From Pseudomonadota bacterium (GTDB lineage Bacteria; Pseudomonadota; Gammaproteobacteria; Burkholderiales; Burkholderiaceae_C): a DNA stretch of 48,816 nt. The stretch spans positions 1 through 48,816 of the forward strand of contig JAEWPH010000098.1 of the NCBI GenBank assembly GCA_023460715.1, written 5' to 3'. The translations under genes and the position numbers were made by a program. This document shows, piece after piece, positions 39,519 to 47,931 of this stretch (within the stretch, counting starts at the first letter, position 1; the number at the start of each line of letters is the position of its first letter). The notes under the pieces are model-generated. The model saw nothing but the letters and a program-made list of their open reading frames with translations, was not told the DNA's origin and did no database searches.

Positions 39519-39938
39519 TTAATTGCGGCCGCGGTGGCGATCGTCGTCGCGCTCACCGATCAGTTCGGCCCCCTGGCGCGAGGACAGCGGTGTGTCCTTG
39601 TGCCGCTCGCCGCCGTAGTCCAGGCCCAGCGCACGGGCGGAGCCGGAAGCATCCACGGCGCTGATTGGTCCGGAGACCTGGCTGACCGGGCGTTGCCCGT
39701 CATCCGCGGGCGGCACGTTGGCGTACGAGGACAGGTCGCCCCCCGATCCGAATTGGCGCGGCCCTTCGCCGGTGCCAGGGTTCTCGCCATCGATCTGGTT
39801 CTGGCCCCGCGGGTCATCGCGCATGCCGTACTGGTTGAAGTGGCCGCGGTCCTGCATCCGCTCCTGCAGGTCCGGCTGGTCCGGGGCGTCGGCGGGGTGC
39901 TGTGCGGCGTGGGCGGGGCTTGGGGTGGGACGTGACAT
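39519..39938 (-). CDS. Hypothetical hydrophilic, probably disordered protein
   Basis: This 139-aa protein has no recognised domain. It is rich in Gly, Asp, Arg, Pro and Gln, has no Cys, no signal peptide and no membrane segment, and looks intrinsically disordered. Asp/Arg clusters such as GERDDDRHRGRN end it. The ATG at 39938 has a good AGGAGA 5 nt upstream, the main support that it is real. It converges with the EAL gene with 40 bp between stops. No function can be given. Confidence 0.6.
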   Translation of the reverse strand: MSRPTPSPAHAAQHPADAPDQPDLQERMQDRGHFNQYGMRDDPRGQNQIDGENPGTGEGPRQFGSGGDLSSYANVPPADDGQRPVSQVSGPISAVDASGSARALGLDYGGERHKDTPLSSRQGAELIGERDDDRHRGRN

Positions 39939-40110
39939 AGGTTCTCCTGGTGACGCCCCCATGCTGCGAAGCGGGCCGCGAAGAGGGTGTAGGACGGCGT
40001 CCGCGTCCCCTATCGTGCGATCGCCCAGGGAGCCCGTGCCAAGGTTCCACAGCCCGCGCCGGCGGGCTCGACAGAGCCCCTGGATCCGCGGTCCGTCACG
40101 CGCGCAGGTT

Positions 40111-40172
40111 TGCTATGAAAATAGCAGCTTGCTGCGCAATGAGGACGGGCGTAGCGGGCCATTTTGATGAGA
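40111..40172 (+). repeat. Dispersed hairpin repeat, copy 2 (degenerate)
   Basis: The sequence starts TGCTATGAAAATAGCAGCTT and keeps the order of the family: A/T-rich CTATNAAAA, GCTGCTTGC-like left arm, loop, right arm and a CCATTTTGA-like end. The hairpin arms are imperfect. It lies 25 bp beyond the stop of the minus-strand deaminase gene. Confidence 0.5.
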
Positions 40173-40196
40173 TGCGCCGATGGCGCGGCGGCCCGA

Positions 40197-41480
40197 TCAG
40201 ACCGGCCGCTGCCGCAGCAGATTGACGGCGCCGGGCCGTCCGGGCACCGACAGCTGCGCCACGGGCGCGGGGCTGGCGGCCACCTGCCGGCCTCGGCGCC
40301 AGACGGCCAGCCGCGTGGCGCGCAGGCGGATCGCCTCCACCGGGTCTTGCGCATGCAGCAGCACCAGATCGGCGTGGCAGCCGGGCGCGATGCCGTAGCC
40401 TTCCAGGCCCAGAAGCTTCGCCGGGTGGACCGTGACGGCCTCGAAGCACTGGCGCATGGCGCTCTGGCTGGTCATCTGCGCCACGTGCAGGCCCATGTGG
40501 GCCGACTCCAGCATGTCCGCGCTGCCGCCGCCGTACCAGGGGTCCATCACGCAGTCATGCCCGAAAGCGACCGTGATGCCGGCCGCCAGCAGCTCGGGCA
40601 CGCGCGTCATGCCGCGGCGCTTGGGGTAGGTGTCGTGCCGGCCCTGCAATGTGATATTGATCAGCGGATTGGCCACCACGCCCAGCTGCGCCTCGGCCAT
40701 CAAGGGGATCAGCTTGCTCACGTAGTAGTTGTCCATGCTGTGCATGGAGGTGAGGTGCGAGCCCACCACCCGGCCGTGCAGGCCCAGCCGCTGCGTCTCG
40801 AAGGCCAGCGTTTCCACGTGGCGCGAATGCGGGTCGTCGCTCTCGTCGCAGTGCATGTCCACCCGCTTGCCGCGCTCGGCCGCCAGTTCGCACAGGATGC
40901 GCACGCTCTCCGCGCCCTGGGCCATCGTGCGTTCGAAGTGGGGAATGCCGCCGACCACGTCCACGCCCAGGTCCAGCGCGCGGGTCAGGTTGGCAAGGCC
41001 GCCCGGGCTGCGCAGCACGCCGTCCTGCGGAAAGGCGACGAGCTGCAGGTCGAGGTAGGGCGCCACGCGCTGCTTCACCTCCAGGAGGGCATGCACGGGC
41101 AGCAGGCTGGAGTCGCTGGTGTCCACATGGCTGCGGATGGCGAGCAGCCCGCGCGCCACGGCCCAGTCGCAGTAGCCCAGGGCGCGCTCGACGATGGCGT
41201 CGTGCTGCAGCGTGGGCTTGAGTTCGCCCCACAGCGCGATGCCTTCCAGCAGCGTGCCGCTCTCGTTCACCCGCGGCTGGCCGTAGCTGAGGGTGGAGTC
41301 CATGTGGAAGTGCGCATCCACGAACGGCGGGCTCAGCAGCAGACCACCTGCATCCACCGTTTCGTGCGCGGGCGCGTGCAGCCCTTCGGTCACCTCGGCG
41401 ATGCGGCCGTCCTGCACTGCCACCGACATGGAGGTGCGGCCGTCGGGGAGGGTGGCGTTGTGGATCAGCAGGTCGAGCAT
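40197..41480 (-). CDS. codA: Cytosine deaminase-like amidohydrolase
   Basis: This 427-aa metal-dependent amidohydrolase closely resembles E. coli CodA, which converts cytosine to uracil. Metal ligands are seen in VDAHFHMD (His57, His59), in DMHCDESDD (His and catalytic Glu, near 210) and in FGHDCVMDPW (Asp, near 310). CodA-like blocks include QLVAFPQDGVL, VVGGIPHFE and LQGRHDTYPKRRGMTRV. Related enzymes act on isoguanine or creatinine, so cytosine is likely but not certain. It lies near, and on the same strand as, a BMP-type nucleoside/purine ABC transporter, which fits nucleobase salvage. Confidence 0.88.
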   Translation of the reverse strand: MLDLLIHNATLPDGRTSMSVAVQDGRIAEVTEGLHAPAHETVDAGGLLLSPPFVDAHFHMDSTLSYGQPRVNESGTLLEGIALWGELKPTLQHDAIVERALGYCDWAVARGLLAIRSHVDTSDSSLLPVHALLEVKQRVAPYLDLQLVAFPQDGVLRSPGGLANLTRALDLGVDVVGGIPHFERTMAQGAESVRILCELAAERGKRVDMHCDESDDPHSRHVETLAFETQRLGLHGRVVGSHLTSMHSMDNYYVSKLIPLMAEAQLGVVANPLINITLQGRHDTYPKRRGMTRVPELLAAGITVAFGHDCVMDPWYGGGSADMLESAHMGLHVAQMTSQSAMRQCFEAVTVHPAKLLGLEGYGIAPGCHADLVLLHAQDPVEAIRLRATRLAVWRRGRQVAASPAPVAQLSVPGRPGAVNLLRQRPV

Positions 41481-41669
41481 GGGGTCACCGGAGTTCGTGT
41501 AGGGGGCAATTTGGGGCAGGCGTTAGGCAGTACGTACCCGATCGCATATTCTGGGCCAGGCAACGTACGTGGCCGTTCACCGCCGGTACAACGCCCCACT
41601 TCAGGCCGGGAACGACTGCAGCGGCTGCAGCATCACCTCGGTGCTCGCTGGCGTTTTACTCGCAGTGGC

Positions 41670-42200
41670 TCAAACCGGGCGCATGACCTTTTCGAACAGG
41701 AACGCTTCATTGTTGTCCCCCGGCAGATCGTCCTGCTCGGGCTGGCCAGGGTCCGGATGGTGCGGGTTGAAGAACTCGATGATGCTGAAGCCGCACTTGT
41801 TCACGTAGAAGTGGATGTTGCGCTTCTCAAAGTAGGGGGTGTGCGTCCGCCAGGTGAGGGTTTCGGGGTACTTCTGCTCGATGGCTCGCCAGGCTTGGCC
41901 GCCGATGCCGCGGCCTTCTTCGCCCACTTTCAGAAAGAAGAGATCGAGCGTGTTGTTGTGGGTGGGGTGGATGCTGAGCACGGCACCGCCGACCTTCCGG
42001 CCGTTGCGGAGTATGCGCAGGGCCACGGCGTTCGGGGCATGCATCGCGCTGTCGAGGGAATGGTCGGATGGGATCGGCCCGTCCGGCAGCGCTCCGAAGG
42101 CGTCGGCCACCGCAACGGCGAAAGCGCTCTGCAGTTCTGCTTTGAAATCGGCCACGTCAGCGGGTTGCACGACCGCCAGGGTGATGGAATCTCCGGTCAT
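41670..42200 (-). CDS. GNAT family N-acetyltransferase
   Basis: This 176-aa protein is predicted to transfer an acetyl group from acetyl-CoA to an unknown amine. The acetyl-CoA-binding region is LDLFFLKVGEEGRGIGGQAW, with the RGIGG loop, and FYVNKCGFSIIEFF is the usual C-terminal strand-helix-strand. I chose the ATG at 42200; 27 further codons are open upstream but would run into the neighbouring promoter. No strong ribosome binding site is visible; TATACA lies 7 nt before the ATG. It is divergent from the VOC gene with 79 bp between starts. Confidence 0.82.
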   Translation of the reverse strand: MTGDSITLAVVQPADVADFKAELQSAFAVAVADAFGALPDGPIPSDHSLDSAMHAPNAVALRILRNGRKVGGAVLSIHPTHNNTLDLFFLKVGEEGRGIGGQAWRAIEQKYPETLTWRTHTPYFEKRNIHFYVNKCGFSIIEFFNPHHPDPGQPEQDDLPGDNNEAFLFEKVMRPV

Positions 42201-42266
42201 GGCGGCGTGTATATCACCAACGGAACGCCACGCGGCGCTTGCTCCTGCTCCACCCGGCAGTCTCGC

Positions 42267-42272
42267 GATAAT
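42267..42272 (+). promoter_or_regulatory. Candidate -10 element, possible leaderless VOC transcript
   Basis: GATAAT (5 of 6 to consensus) ends 7 nt before the ATG at 42280, and the seven bases between are TCCCCCC with no Shine-Dalgarno sequence. No -35 is evident. Confidence 0.4.
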
Positions 42273-42279
42273 TCCCCCC

Positions 42280-42666
42280 ATGCAATTCGCCTACACCATC
42301 CTCTACGTCCAGGACGTCGCCCGGTCCATCGCTTTCTACGAAGCCGCCTTCGGCCTGCAGCGCCGCTTTGTGCATGACGGTGGCGACTATGGCGAGCTGG
42401 AAACGGGAGCCACCACCCTGGCGTTTTCGTCCCACCAGCTCATGGCGCAGCTGGGCAAGAACCCGCGGCGCGCCAGCGCCGATGCGCCCAGTTTCGAGAT
42501 CGCGCTGACGACGGACGACGTGCCTGCCGCGCTGGCGCGCGCCGTGGCCGCCGGCGCCCGGCAGGTGCGTGCGCCGGAGAAGATGCCCTGGGGCCAGACC
42601 ATTGCCTATGTGGAAGATGGCGACGGAGTGCTGGTGGAGTTGTGCACGCCGGTGCGGCCGGCCTGA
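42280..42666 (+). CDS. VOC (glyoxalase/bleomycin resistance) family protein
   Basis: This 128-aa protein is a single vicinal-oxygen-chelate fold unit. It shows two paired beta-alpha-beta-beta-beta halves: FAYTILYVQDVARSIAFYEAAFGLQRRF at the start, then FEIALTTDDVPAALARAVAAGAR and WGQTIAYVEDGDGVLVELCTPV at the end. The family includes glyoxalases, dioxygenases and antibiotic-binding proteins; the substrate here is unknown. A conserved Glu in LVELC could bind metal. The stop lies 20 bp from the stop of the convergent acetyltransferase gene. Confidence 0.88.
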   Translation: MQFAYTILYVQDVARSIAFYEAAFGLQRRFVHDGGDYGELETGATTLAFSSHQLMAQLGKNPRRASADAPSFEIALTTDDVPAALARAVAAGARQVRAPEKMPWGQTIAYVEDGDGVLVELCTPVRPA

Positions 42667-42686
42667 GATCGCTCGCGCAGGGTGGC

Positions 42687-43340
42687 TCAGGCAGCTGCGG
42701 TTGGCCCTGCCCAGTCAGTGCGCGCCAGGCGGTAGAGGACATGCGGCCGCACCGCATGGCCCTCGGGCACGGACGGGTGCTCGAACGCCTCCGTGGGTGA
42801 TTCGATCATGCCCAGGCGTTCCATCACCGCGCGCGAGCGGTGGTTGCGCTGCGCGGTGAAGGCCACGATGTCATGAAAGCCCAGTGCGTCGAACCCCGCC
42901 CGCAGCGCCAGCCGCGCTCCCTCGGTAGCCAGCCCTCTGCCCCAGAACGGCCGCGCGAGCCGCCAGCCGATCTCCACGCAGGGCGCGAACGGCAATGGTG
43001 CCGTGGGCCGGTTCAATCCGACGACGCCCATGAAGGTTCCTGTGGCGATGCCTTTGCTGTCCGTGCCTTCCACGAACTCGGCCGCCCAGAAACCCCAGCC
43101 TTGCCGGTCGATCAGCGCCTCAATGCGGTCGGCCAGGACATCGCTTTCGGCGCGGTCCAGCGGTGCCGGAAAGTGCTCCATGACCTCGGGGTCGGCATTC
43201 AGCGCAGCGAACGGCGCGCGGTCCGCGGGCATCCACTGGCGCAGGCGCACGCGGGGCGAGCGCAGCAGGGCGGGGTCGATGGAGACGGGCGTTGCTGGAA
43301 TGGGAGCCGAGGCGGCAGGGGCTGGTCGGGTATCGCGCAT
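42687..43340 (-). CDS. GNAT family N-acetyltransferase (RimJ/RimL-like)
   Basis: This 217-aa acetyltransferase resembles the Acetyltransf_3 group that includes RimJ and RimL. SPRVRLRQWMPADRAPFAALNADPEVMEHFP opens the domain, IGWRLARPFWGRGLATEGARLAL carries the acetyl-CoA loop, and AFTAQRNHRSRAVMERLGM ends it. The substrate is unknown. Two starts are possible: ATG at 43361 or 43340. I prefer 43340 because TACGAT stands 6 nt upstream and would start a leaderless transcript there; neither site has a Shine-Dalgarno sequence. Confidence 0.87.
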   Translation of the reverse strand: MRDTRPAPAASAPIPATPVSIDPALLRSPRVRLRQWMPADRAPFAALNADPEVMEHFPAPLDRAESDVLADRIEALIDRQGWGFWAAEFVEGTDSKGIATGTFMGVVGLNRPTAPLPFAPCVEIGWRLARPFWGRGLATEGARLALRAGFDALGFHDIVAFTAQRNHRSRAVMERLGMIESPTEAFEHPSVPEGHAVRPHVLYRLARTDWAGPTAAA

Positions 43341-43346
43341 GTGCCG

Positions 43347-43352
43347 ATCGTA
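43347..43352 (-). promoter_or_regulatory. Candidate -10 element, possible leaderless GNAT transcript
   Basis: On the minus strand TACGAT (4 of 6 to consensus) lies 6 nt before the ATG at 43340. The element is inside the longer possible reading frame that starts at 43361. Confidence 0.3.
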
Positions 43353-43420
43353 GTGCGCCATGTGCCAGCAGACGATGGGGGCACGCTCTGCGCGTGCTTT
43401 CAGCGCTCGGCCTTCGGGCC

Positions 43421-44344
43421 TCAGCGCTCGCCCTTGCGGTAGGGCTTCATCAGCGCCTGCGGATAAGCAGCCTTGCGGGCCACCAGCACCAGCGCCAGGA
43501 TGGAGAGCAGGTAGGGCAGCATCAAATACACCTGGTAGGGCAGCCAGGCGCCGCCCGCCTGCTGCAGGCGCAGCTGCAGTGCATCGAAGAACGCGAAGAG
43601 CAGCGCACCCAGCAGGGCCTTGCCCGGCCGCCAGGAGGCGAACACGACCAGGGCCACGCAGATCCAGCCGCGGCCGTTCACCATGTTGAAGAAGAAGGCG
43701 TTGAACGCCGACAGCGTGAGAAAGCTGCCGGCCACGCCCATCAGGGCCGAGCCGGCGACGATGGCGCCCGTGCGCGTGGCCGCGACCGAGATGCCCTGGC
43801 CTTCGGCCGCCTGCGGGTTCTCTCCCACCATGCGCACGGCCAGCCCCAGCGGCGTGCGGTACAGGGCCCAGGCCAGCAGCGGCACCAGCGCCAGCGCCAG
43901 CAGCGTGAGCGGCGTCTGCGCCGAGAGCAGCGGCACGGGCAGCCAGTCCATGGGCGCGAAGGGCGTGATCGTGGGCGGCGTGTTCACCTTAGGGAAGCCC
44001 ACGCGGTAGCCGTAGTAGCTCAGTGCCGTGGCCAGCAGCGTGATGCCCAGCCCCGAGACGTGCTGCGACAGTGCCAGCCCCACGGTGAGCCAGGCATGGA
44101 GCAGACCGAAGACGCCGCCGGTGAGGGCCGCTACCAGCACGCCCGCCCACAGGCCGTAGCCGGCATACACCGTGAGCCAGCCGGCAAAAGCGCCCGCGAC
44201 CATGATCCCTTCGATGCCCAGGTTGAGCACTCCCGCGCGCTCGCACAGCAGCACGCCCAGCGTGCCCAGGATGAGGGGCGTCGCCACGCGCAGCGTGGCG
44301 ATCCAGAACGCGCTGTTGCTGAGAATGTCGAGCAGTTCGGTCAT
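43421..44344 (-). CDS. ABC transporter permease of the BMP/nucleoside type
   Basis: This 307-aa inner-membrane permease (BPD_transp_2 family, similar to NupQ/YufQ) has about eight to nine transmembrane helices. The conserved ERAGVLNLGIEGIMVAGAFAGWL lies near residues 34-58, and a permease loop GENPQAAEGQGISV is typical of nucleoside and sugar importers. With the second permease and the dual ATPase upstream it should form the channel for purine nucleosides or related compounds. It is the last gene of the operon, separated from the other permease by 192 bp that contain a repeat copy. Confidence 0.92.
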   Translation of the reverse strand: MTELLDILSNSAFWIATLRVATPLILGTLGVLLCERAGVLNLGIEGIMVAGAFAGWLTVYAGYGLWAGVLVAALTGGVFGLLHAWLTVGLALSQHVSGLGITLLATALSYYGYRVGFPKVNTPPTITPFAPMDWLPVPLLSAQTPLTLLALALVPLLAWALYRTPLGLAVRMVGENPQAAEGQGISVAATRTGAIVAGSALMGVAGSFLTLSAFNAFFFNMVNGRGWICVALVVFASWRPGKALLGALLFAFFDALQLRLQQAGGAWLPYQVYLMLPYLLSILALVLVARKAAYPQALMKPYRKGER

Positions 44345-44351
44345 CAGGTCA

Positions 44352-44415
44352 CTATGAATTCAGTAGCTGCTTGCGCTTTGTGGATAAGCGCTGGAGGCCC
44401 ATTGGGCTTGAAGTG
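44352..44415 (+). repeat. Dispersed hairpin repeat, copy 3
   Basis: The sequence begins CTATGAATTCAGTAGCTGCT and aligns with copies 1 and 2 across about 60 nt. The core hairpin GCGCTT (44373-44378) and AAGCGC (44386-44391) has a 7-nt loop, the same loop length as copy 1. It lies between the two permease genes of the transporter operon. Confidence 0.6.
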
Positions 44416-44536
44416 TGCGACGGCGACGGCGTGTGCCGCGCTCTTGTCGAAGCGTTGGGACGGGCCTTGCCAGGCCGCTGGTAGCGTCCTTCTCCCGCAG
44501 GCGAGGGGCGAGACGCGAAGCCGCTCAGGGAGTGAT

Positions 44537-45595
44537 TCATTTCCTGATGCGGTACTGCGTCAGCAGTCCGGCCACCAGCACGGCGATCAGCGAGGCGGCG
44601 ACGATCACGTCCGCGATGTACGTTGGCACGCCGATGGCGCGGCTCATGCTGTCCGCACCCACCAGCACCCCCGCCACGAAGATGCCCGCTGCCACCACGC
44701 CCAGCGGATGCAGCCCGGCCAGCATGGCGATCACGATGCCGCTGTAGCCATAGCCGGGCGACATGTCCAGCGTGACGTAGCCGGTGCGGCCCGCCACTTC
44801 GATGGCGCCGGCCAGCCCCGCCAGCCCGCCCGAGAGCAGCGCCACCAGCACCACCGTGCGGGTGACCGGCACGCCCGCGAAGGCCGCGGCGCGTGGATTG
44901 GCGCCGGCCGCGCGGATGTCGAAGCCCGGCACCGTGCGCGCCAGCAGCGCCCACAGCAGCACGGCCAGTCCCACGGCGAACAGCAGCCCGGTGTGCAGGC
45001 GCGAGCCGGGGACCAGCCGCGACAGTTCCAGGTCGCCCTGCAGCGCCACGCTCTGCGGCCAGCCCAGCGCCAGCGGGTCCTTCATGGGCCCGTCCAGCAG
45101 GGCCGACACCAGCAGCAGCATCACGAAGTTGAGCAGCAGCGTGGTCACCACTTCGTCCACGCCCAGGCGCGCCTTCATCAGCGCCGGGCCCAGCAGCAAT
45201 GCGGCGCCTGCCAGCGCGGCAGCCAGCAGCATCAGCGGGAACAGCACCCAGGGCGACCATTCCAGGCCGGTGCCGCCGTGCAGGCCACCCACGGCCACGG
45301 CGGCGATGGCGCCCGCATACAGCTGCCCTTCGGCGCCGATGTTGAACAGCCGCGCCCGGAAGGCCACGGCCGCGGCCAGCCCGGTCAGGATGAGCGGCGT
45401 CGCCCGCGTCAGCGTCTCGGTCAGCGCGAAGACCGAGCCGAACGCACCCTGGGCCAGCAGCGCATACGTCTGGCCGACCGGTGCGCCGGCCCACAGCACC
45501 AGCAGGCTGCTGACCAGCAGCGTGAAGACGATGGCACCCAGCGGGGCCGCCACATAGGCGGCGGCCGAGGGGCGGTTGCGTTTTTCGAGTCTCAT
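44537..45595 (-). CDS. ABC transporter permease of the BMP/nucleoside type
   Basis: This 352-aa integral membrane protein (BPD_transp_2 family, similar to NupP/YufP) has roughly nine to ten helices. TRATPLILTGLAAAVAFRARLFNIGAEGQLYAGA is the family signature near residues 64-97. GFDIRAAGANPRAAAFAGVPV is the cytoplasmic coupling loop, and YGYSGIVIAMLAG follows. Its ATG overlaps the TGA of the ATPase gene in ATGA, so the two are translationally coupled. It pairs with the permease encoded at 43421-44344 to form the transport channel. Confidence 0.93.
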   Translation of the reverse strand: MRLEKRNRPSAAAYVAAPLGAIVFTLLVSSLLVLWAGAPVGQTYALLAQGAFGSVFALTETLTRATPLILTGLAAAVAFRARLFNIGAEGQLYAGAIAAVAVGGLHGGTGLEWSPWVLFPLMLLAAALAGAALLLGPALMKARLGVDEVVTTLLLNFVMLLLVSALLDGPMKDPLALGWPQSVALQGDLELSRLVPGSRLHTGLLFAVGLAVLLWALLARTVPGFDIRAAGANPRAAAFAGVPVTRTVVLVALLSGGLAGLAGAIEVAGRTGYVTLDMSPGYGYSGIVIAMLAGLHPLGVVAAGIFVAGVLVGADSMSRAIGVPTYIADVIVAASLIAVLVAGLLTQYRIRK

Positions 45596-47214
45596 GCGCA
45601 GGCCTTCGCCACAGGGGGTGCGGCCGGTTCGATGGGAGATGCCGCGGCGCCGGCCATGGCCAGCCCGATGGCCTCGCGGGTCCACTGCGCGGCGGGCAGG
45701 GCTGCAGTCAGGTGCCCGCCGTGCATCACCGCCACCCGGTCGCCCAGGGCCAGCACTTCGTCCAGGTCGTCGGAGATCAGGAGGACGGCCGCCCCGGCGT
45801 CGCGCGCCGCAATAAGCTGTTGCTGCACGAAGGTGACGGCGCCGATGTCCAGGCCCCAGGTGGGCTGGTGGGCGACGATGAGGTCCGGAGCCGCAGCACC
45901 CCCCGCCGCGGAGCCGGTACCGGGCGGCATCAGCGCGCGGCCCAGGATCAGCTTCTGCATGTTGCCGCCGGACAGCGACCGCGCCGGGCTGTCCAGCCCG
46001 CCGCGCACATCGAAGGTTTCCGCGATGTGCCGCGCATGGGCACGGGCTGCGCCGCGCTTGATCCAGAAGCCGGAAAACCAGGGGTGCGAAAACCAGCGGC
46101 TCGACAGGCGCTCGGACACCGCGTTCTCCCACACGGGCAGGTCGCCCACCACCCCTACGGCATGCCGGTCTTCGGGAATGCGCGCCACGCCCCGGGCCAC
46201 CAGGGCCTGGGGGCGGGCGATGAGCGGCTGGCCGCGCAATGTGGCCCGGCCCGAGGACGGCGTGCGAACGCCGCAGAGCACGTTGGCCAGCGCCACCTGG
46301 CCGTTGCCAGAGACACCGGCGATCGCCACGATCTCGCCAGCGTGCAAGGCCAGGTCCACGCCGTGCAAGGCGTCGCGGGCGTTGCCGCCGCCAGCGCCGC
46401 GCGCGGTTGCGGGCGGCTGGGTGCTCACGCGCTCCAGCACGCAGACGGGCGCACCAACGGCGCCTGCAGGGCGGCGCTGCGCGGCCTCGACGGCATGGCC
46501 CACCATCCACTGCGCCAGCTGCGCCTGGGTGGTGCCCGCGGCCGGCGCCTCGGCCACGAGCCGGCCCTGGCGCAGCACGGCCACGCGATGCGACACGCGC
46601 AGCACCTCGCCCAGCTTGTGGCTGATGAAGATGATCGACAGGCCCTCAGCCACCATGTGCGAGAGCGTGGCGAAGAGGGCCTCGCTCTCCTGCGGCGTGA
46701 GCACGGCCGTCGGCTCGTCCAGGATGAGGATGCGGGCGCCGCGGTACAGCGCCTTGAGGATTTCCACCCGCTGGCGCTCGCCGACCGACAGATCACCGAC
46801 GCGCGCCTCCGGGGCCACCGGCAGACCGAAGCGCTGCGACACGGCCAGCAGCCGGTCGCGTGCTGCGCCGCGGCGCGAGAACGGCTGCCACAGCGGCTCG
46901 CTGCCCAGCAGCACGTTGTCGAGCACGCTCAGGTTGTCCGCCAGCGTGAAGTGCTGGTGCACCATGCCGATGCCGGCCGCCAGCGCCGCGCGGGGCTGGC
47001 CCGGCGGCAGCGGCTGGCCGAATGCCTCGATGTGGCCCGCGTCCGCCACGTAGTGGCCGAAGAGGATGGACATCAGCGTGGACTTGCCCGCGCCGTTCTC
47101 GCCCAGCAGTGCCAGCACCTCGCCACGTGCCAGCGTCAGCGAGATGCCCTCGTTGGCCACCAGCGCGCCGAAGCGTTTGGTGATGCCTTCCAAGTGGAGG
47201 ACGGGATCGTTCAT
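45592..47214 (-). CDS. ABC transporter ATP-binding protein, tandem ATPase domains
   Basis: This 540-aa protein carries two fused ATPase domains, as in RbsA, MglA and NupO/YufO. The first domain is complete: Walker A GENGAGKST, Q-loop MVHQHF, signature LSVGERQRVEI and Walker B ILILDEPTAVL. The second is the usual degenerate half: GVSGNGQVAL in place of Walker A, signature LSGGNMQKLIL and LIVAHQPTWGLD in place of Walker B. It energises uptake through the two permeases downstream. Start and stop overlap their neighbours in ATGA on both sides. Confidence 0.95.
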   Translation of the reverse strand: MNDPVLHLEGITKRFGALVANEGISLTLARGEVLALLGENGAGKSTLMSILFGHYVADAGHIEAFGQPLPPGQPRAALAAGIGMVHQHFTLADNLSVLDNVLLGSEPLWQPFSRRGAARDRLLAVSQRFGLPVAPEARVGDLSVGERQRVEILKALYRGARILILDEPTAVLTPQESEALFATLSHMVAEGLSIIFISHKLGEVLRVSHRVAVLRQGRLVAEAPAAGTTQAQLAQWMVGHAVEAAQRRPAGAVGAPVCVLERVSTQPPATARGAGGGNARDALHGVDLALHAGEIVAIAGVSGNGQVALANVLCGVRTPSSGRATLRGQPLIARPQALVARGVARIPEDRHAVGVVGDLPVWENAVSERLSSRWFSHPWFSGFWIKRGAARAHARHIAETFDVRGGLDSPARSLSGGNMQKLILGRALMPPGTGSAAGGAAAPDLIVAHQPTWGLDIGAVTFVQQQLIAARDAGAAVLLISDDLDEVLALGDRVAVMHGGHLTAALPAAQWTREAIGLAMAGAAASPIEPAAPPVAKACA

Positions 47215-47930
47215 GCGGCGACGGCAGAGGTCAGGGAGCGGCAGAACTGCAGGATGGCCTGCGCGCAGCGCTCGGGTGCGGCCTGCAGCAGGGCATGGGG
47301 GCCGGGCAGGTCGAGGATCTGCAATCCGGGCTGGGCCCGCGCCATGGCCTGCGCGGCCGAGCGGGGAACCAGCCGGTCGTCCCGCGCCGTCAAGGCCAGC
47401 ATCGGCAGCCGGATGGTGCGCAGCCGGTCCATCACGTCGATCCGTGCGACGGCCCGCATCCGCTGCGCCAGCACCTGCGGTGCGACCGGGCGCAAGGCCT
47501 GGTCGAATCGTTGCTGCAGCGACCGGGTGGCATAGGCGCCGAACAGGGCCAAGCCGAGGAGCCGGGTAGCCCAGGAGCGCTTGGCGAGCCAGGCCATGGC
47601 GGCGGCTGCGGGCGCGCGCCATGCCGTCAGCAGGGCACTGGGGCTGCGTGCAAAGGTGCAGCACAAGACCACGCCCCGCAATGGCGGCGGGGGATCGGCC
47701 GCGATGGCGATGGCCAGGGGGCCGGAGAACGACTCGCCGAGCAGGACGAACGGCTCCTGGGGCAGGCGAGGGCGGAGCCAGCGTTCGAGCTGCGCGTAAT
47801 CGAGAGGCTCGTCCACCGGATAGCGCATGCGGTGCACGGTCACGGCCTGGCCCAGCGCATGCTCCAGGGGAGCGAACAAGTCGCCCGTTCCATCCATCCC
47901 CGGAAGCAGCACCAGATGCAAGGGCGTCAC
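47211..47930 (-). CDS. Alpha/beta hydrolase inside the transporter operon
   Basis: This 239-aa cytoplasmic protein has the alpha/beta hydrolase fold. LLPGMDGTGDLF supplies the oxyanion region, GESFSG the nucleophilic Ser (near residue 67), ARDDRLVP the acid and LPGPHALLQ the His. The substrate is unknown; esters and thioesters are typical. It starts with GTG at 47930, one base after the stop of the BMP gene, and its stop overlaps the ATPase start. It is therefore firmly inside the transporter operon, where such an enzyme is not a standard component. Confidence 0.85.
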   Translation of the reverse strand: MTPLHLVLLPGMDGTGDLFAPLEHALGQAVTVHRMRYPVDEPLDYAQLERWLRPRLPQEPFVLLGESFSGPLAIAIAADPPPPLRGVVLCCTFARSPSALLTAWRAPAAAAMAWLAKRSWATRLLGLALFGAYATRSLQQRFDQALRPVAPQVLAQRMRAVARIDVMDRLRTIRLPMLALTARDDRLVPRSAAQAMARAQPGLQILDLPGPHALLQAAPERCAQAILQFCRSLTSAVAA

Positions 47931-47931
47931 A

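Noticed and set aside
42687..43361. Longer start (ATG at 43361) for the RimL-like acetyltransferase
   Set aside because: It has no ribosome binding site and would place the -10-like element inside the coding sequence; 43340 is preferred, though not proven.
43292..47053. Open frame of about 1253 codons antisense to the transporter operon
   Set aside because: It spans several well-supported minus-strand genes and their boundaries, and the translation is low-complexity Arg/Gln/His/Gly.
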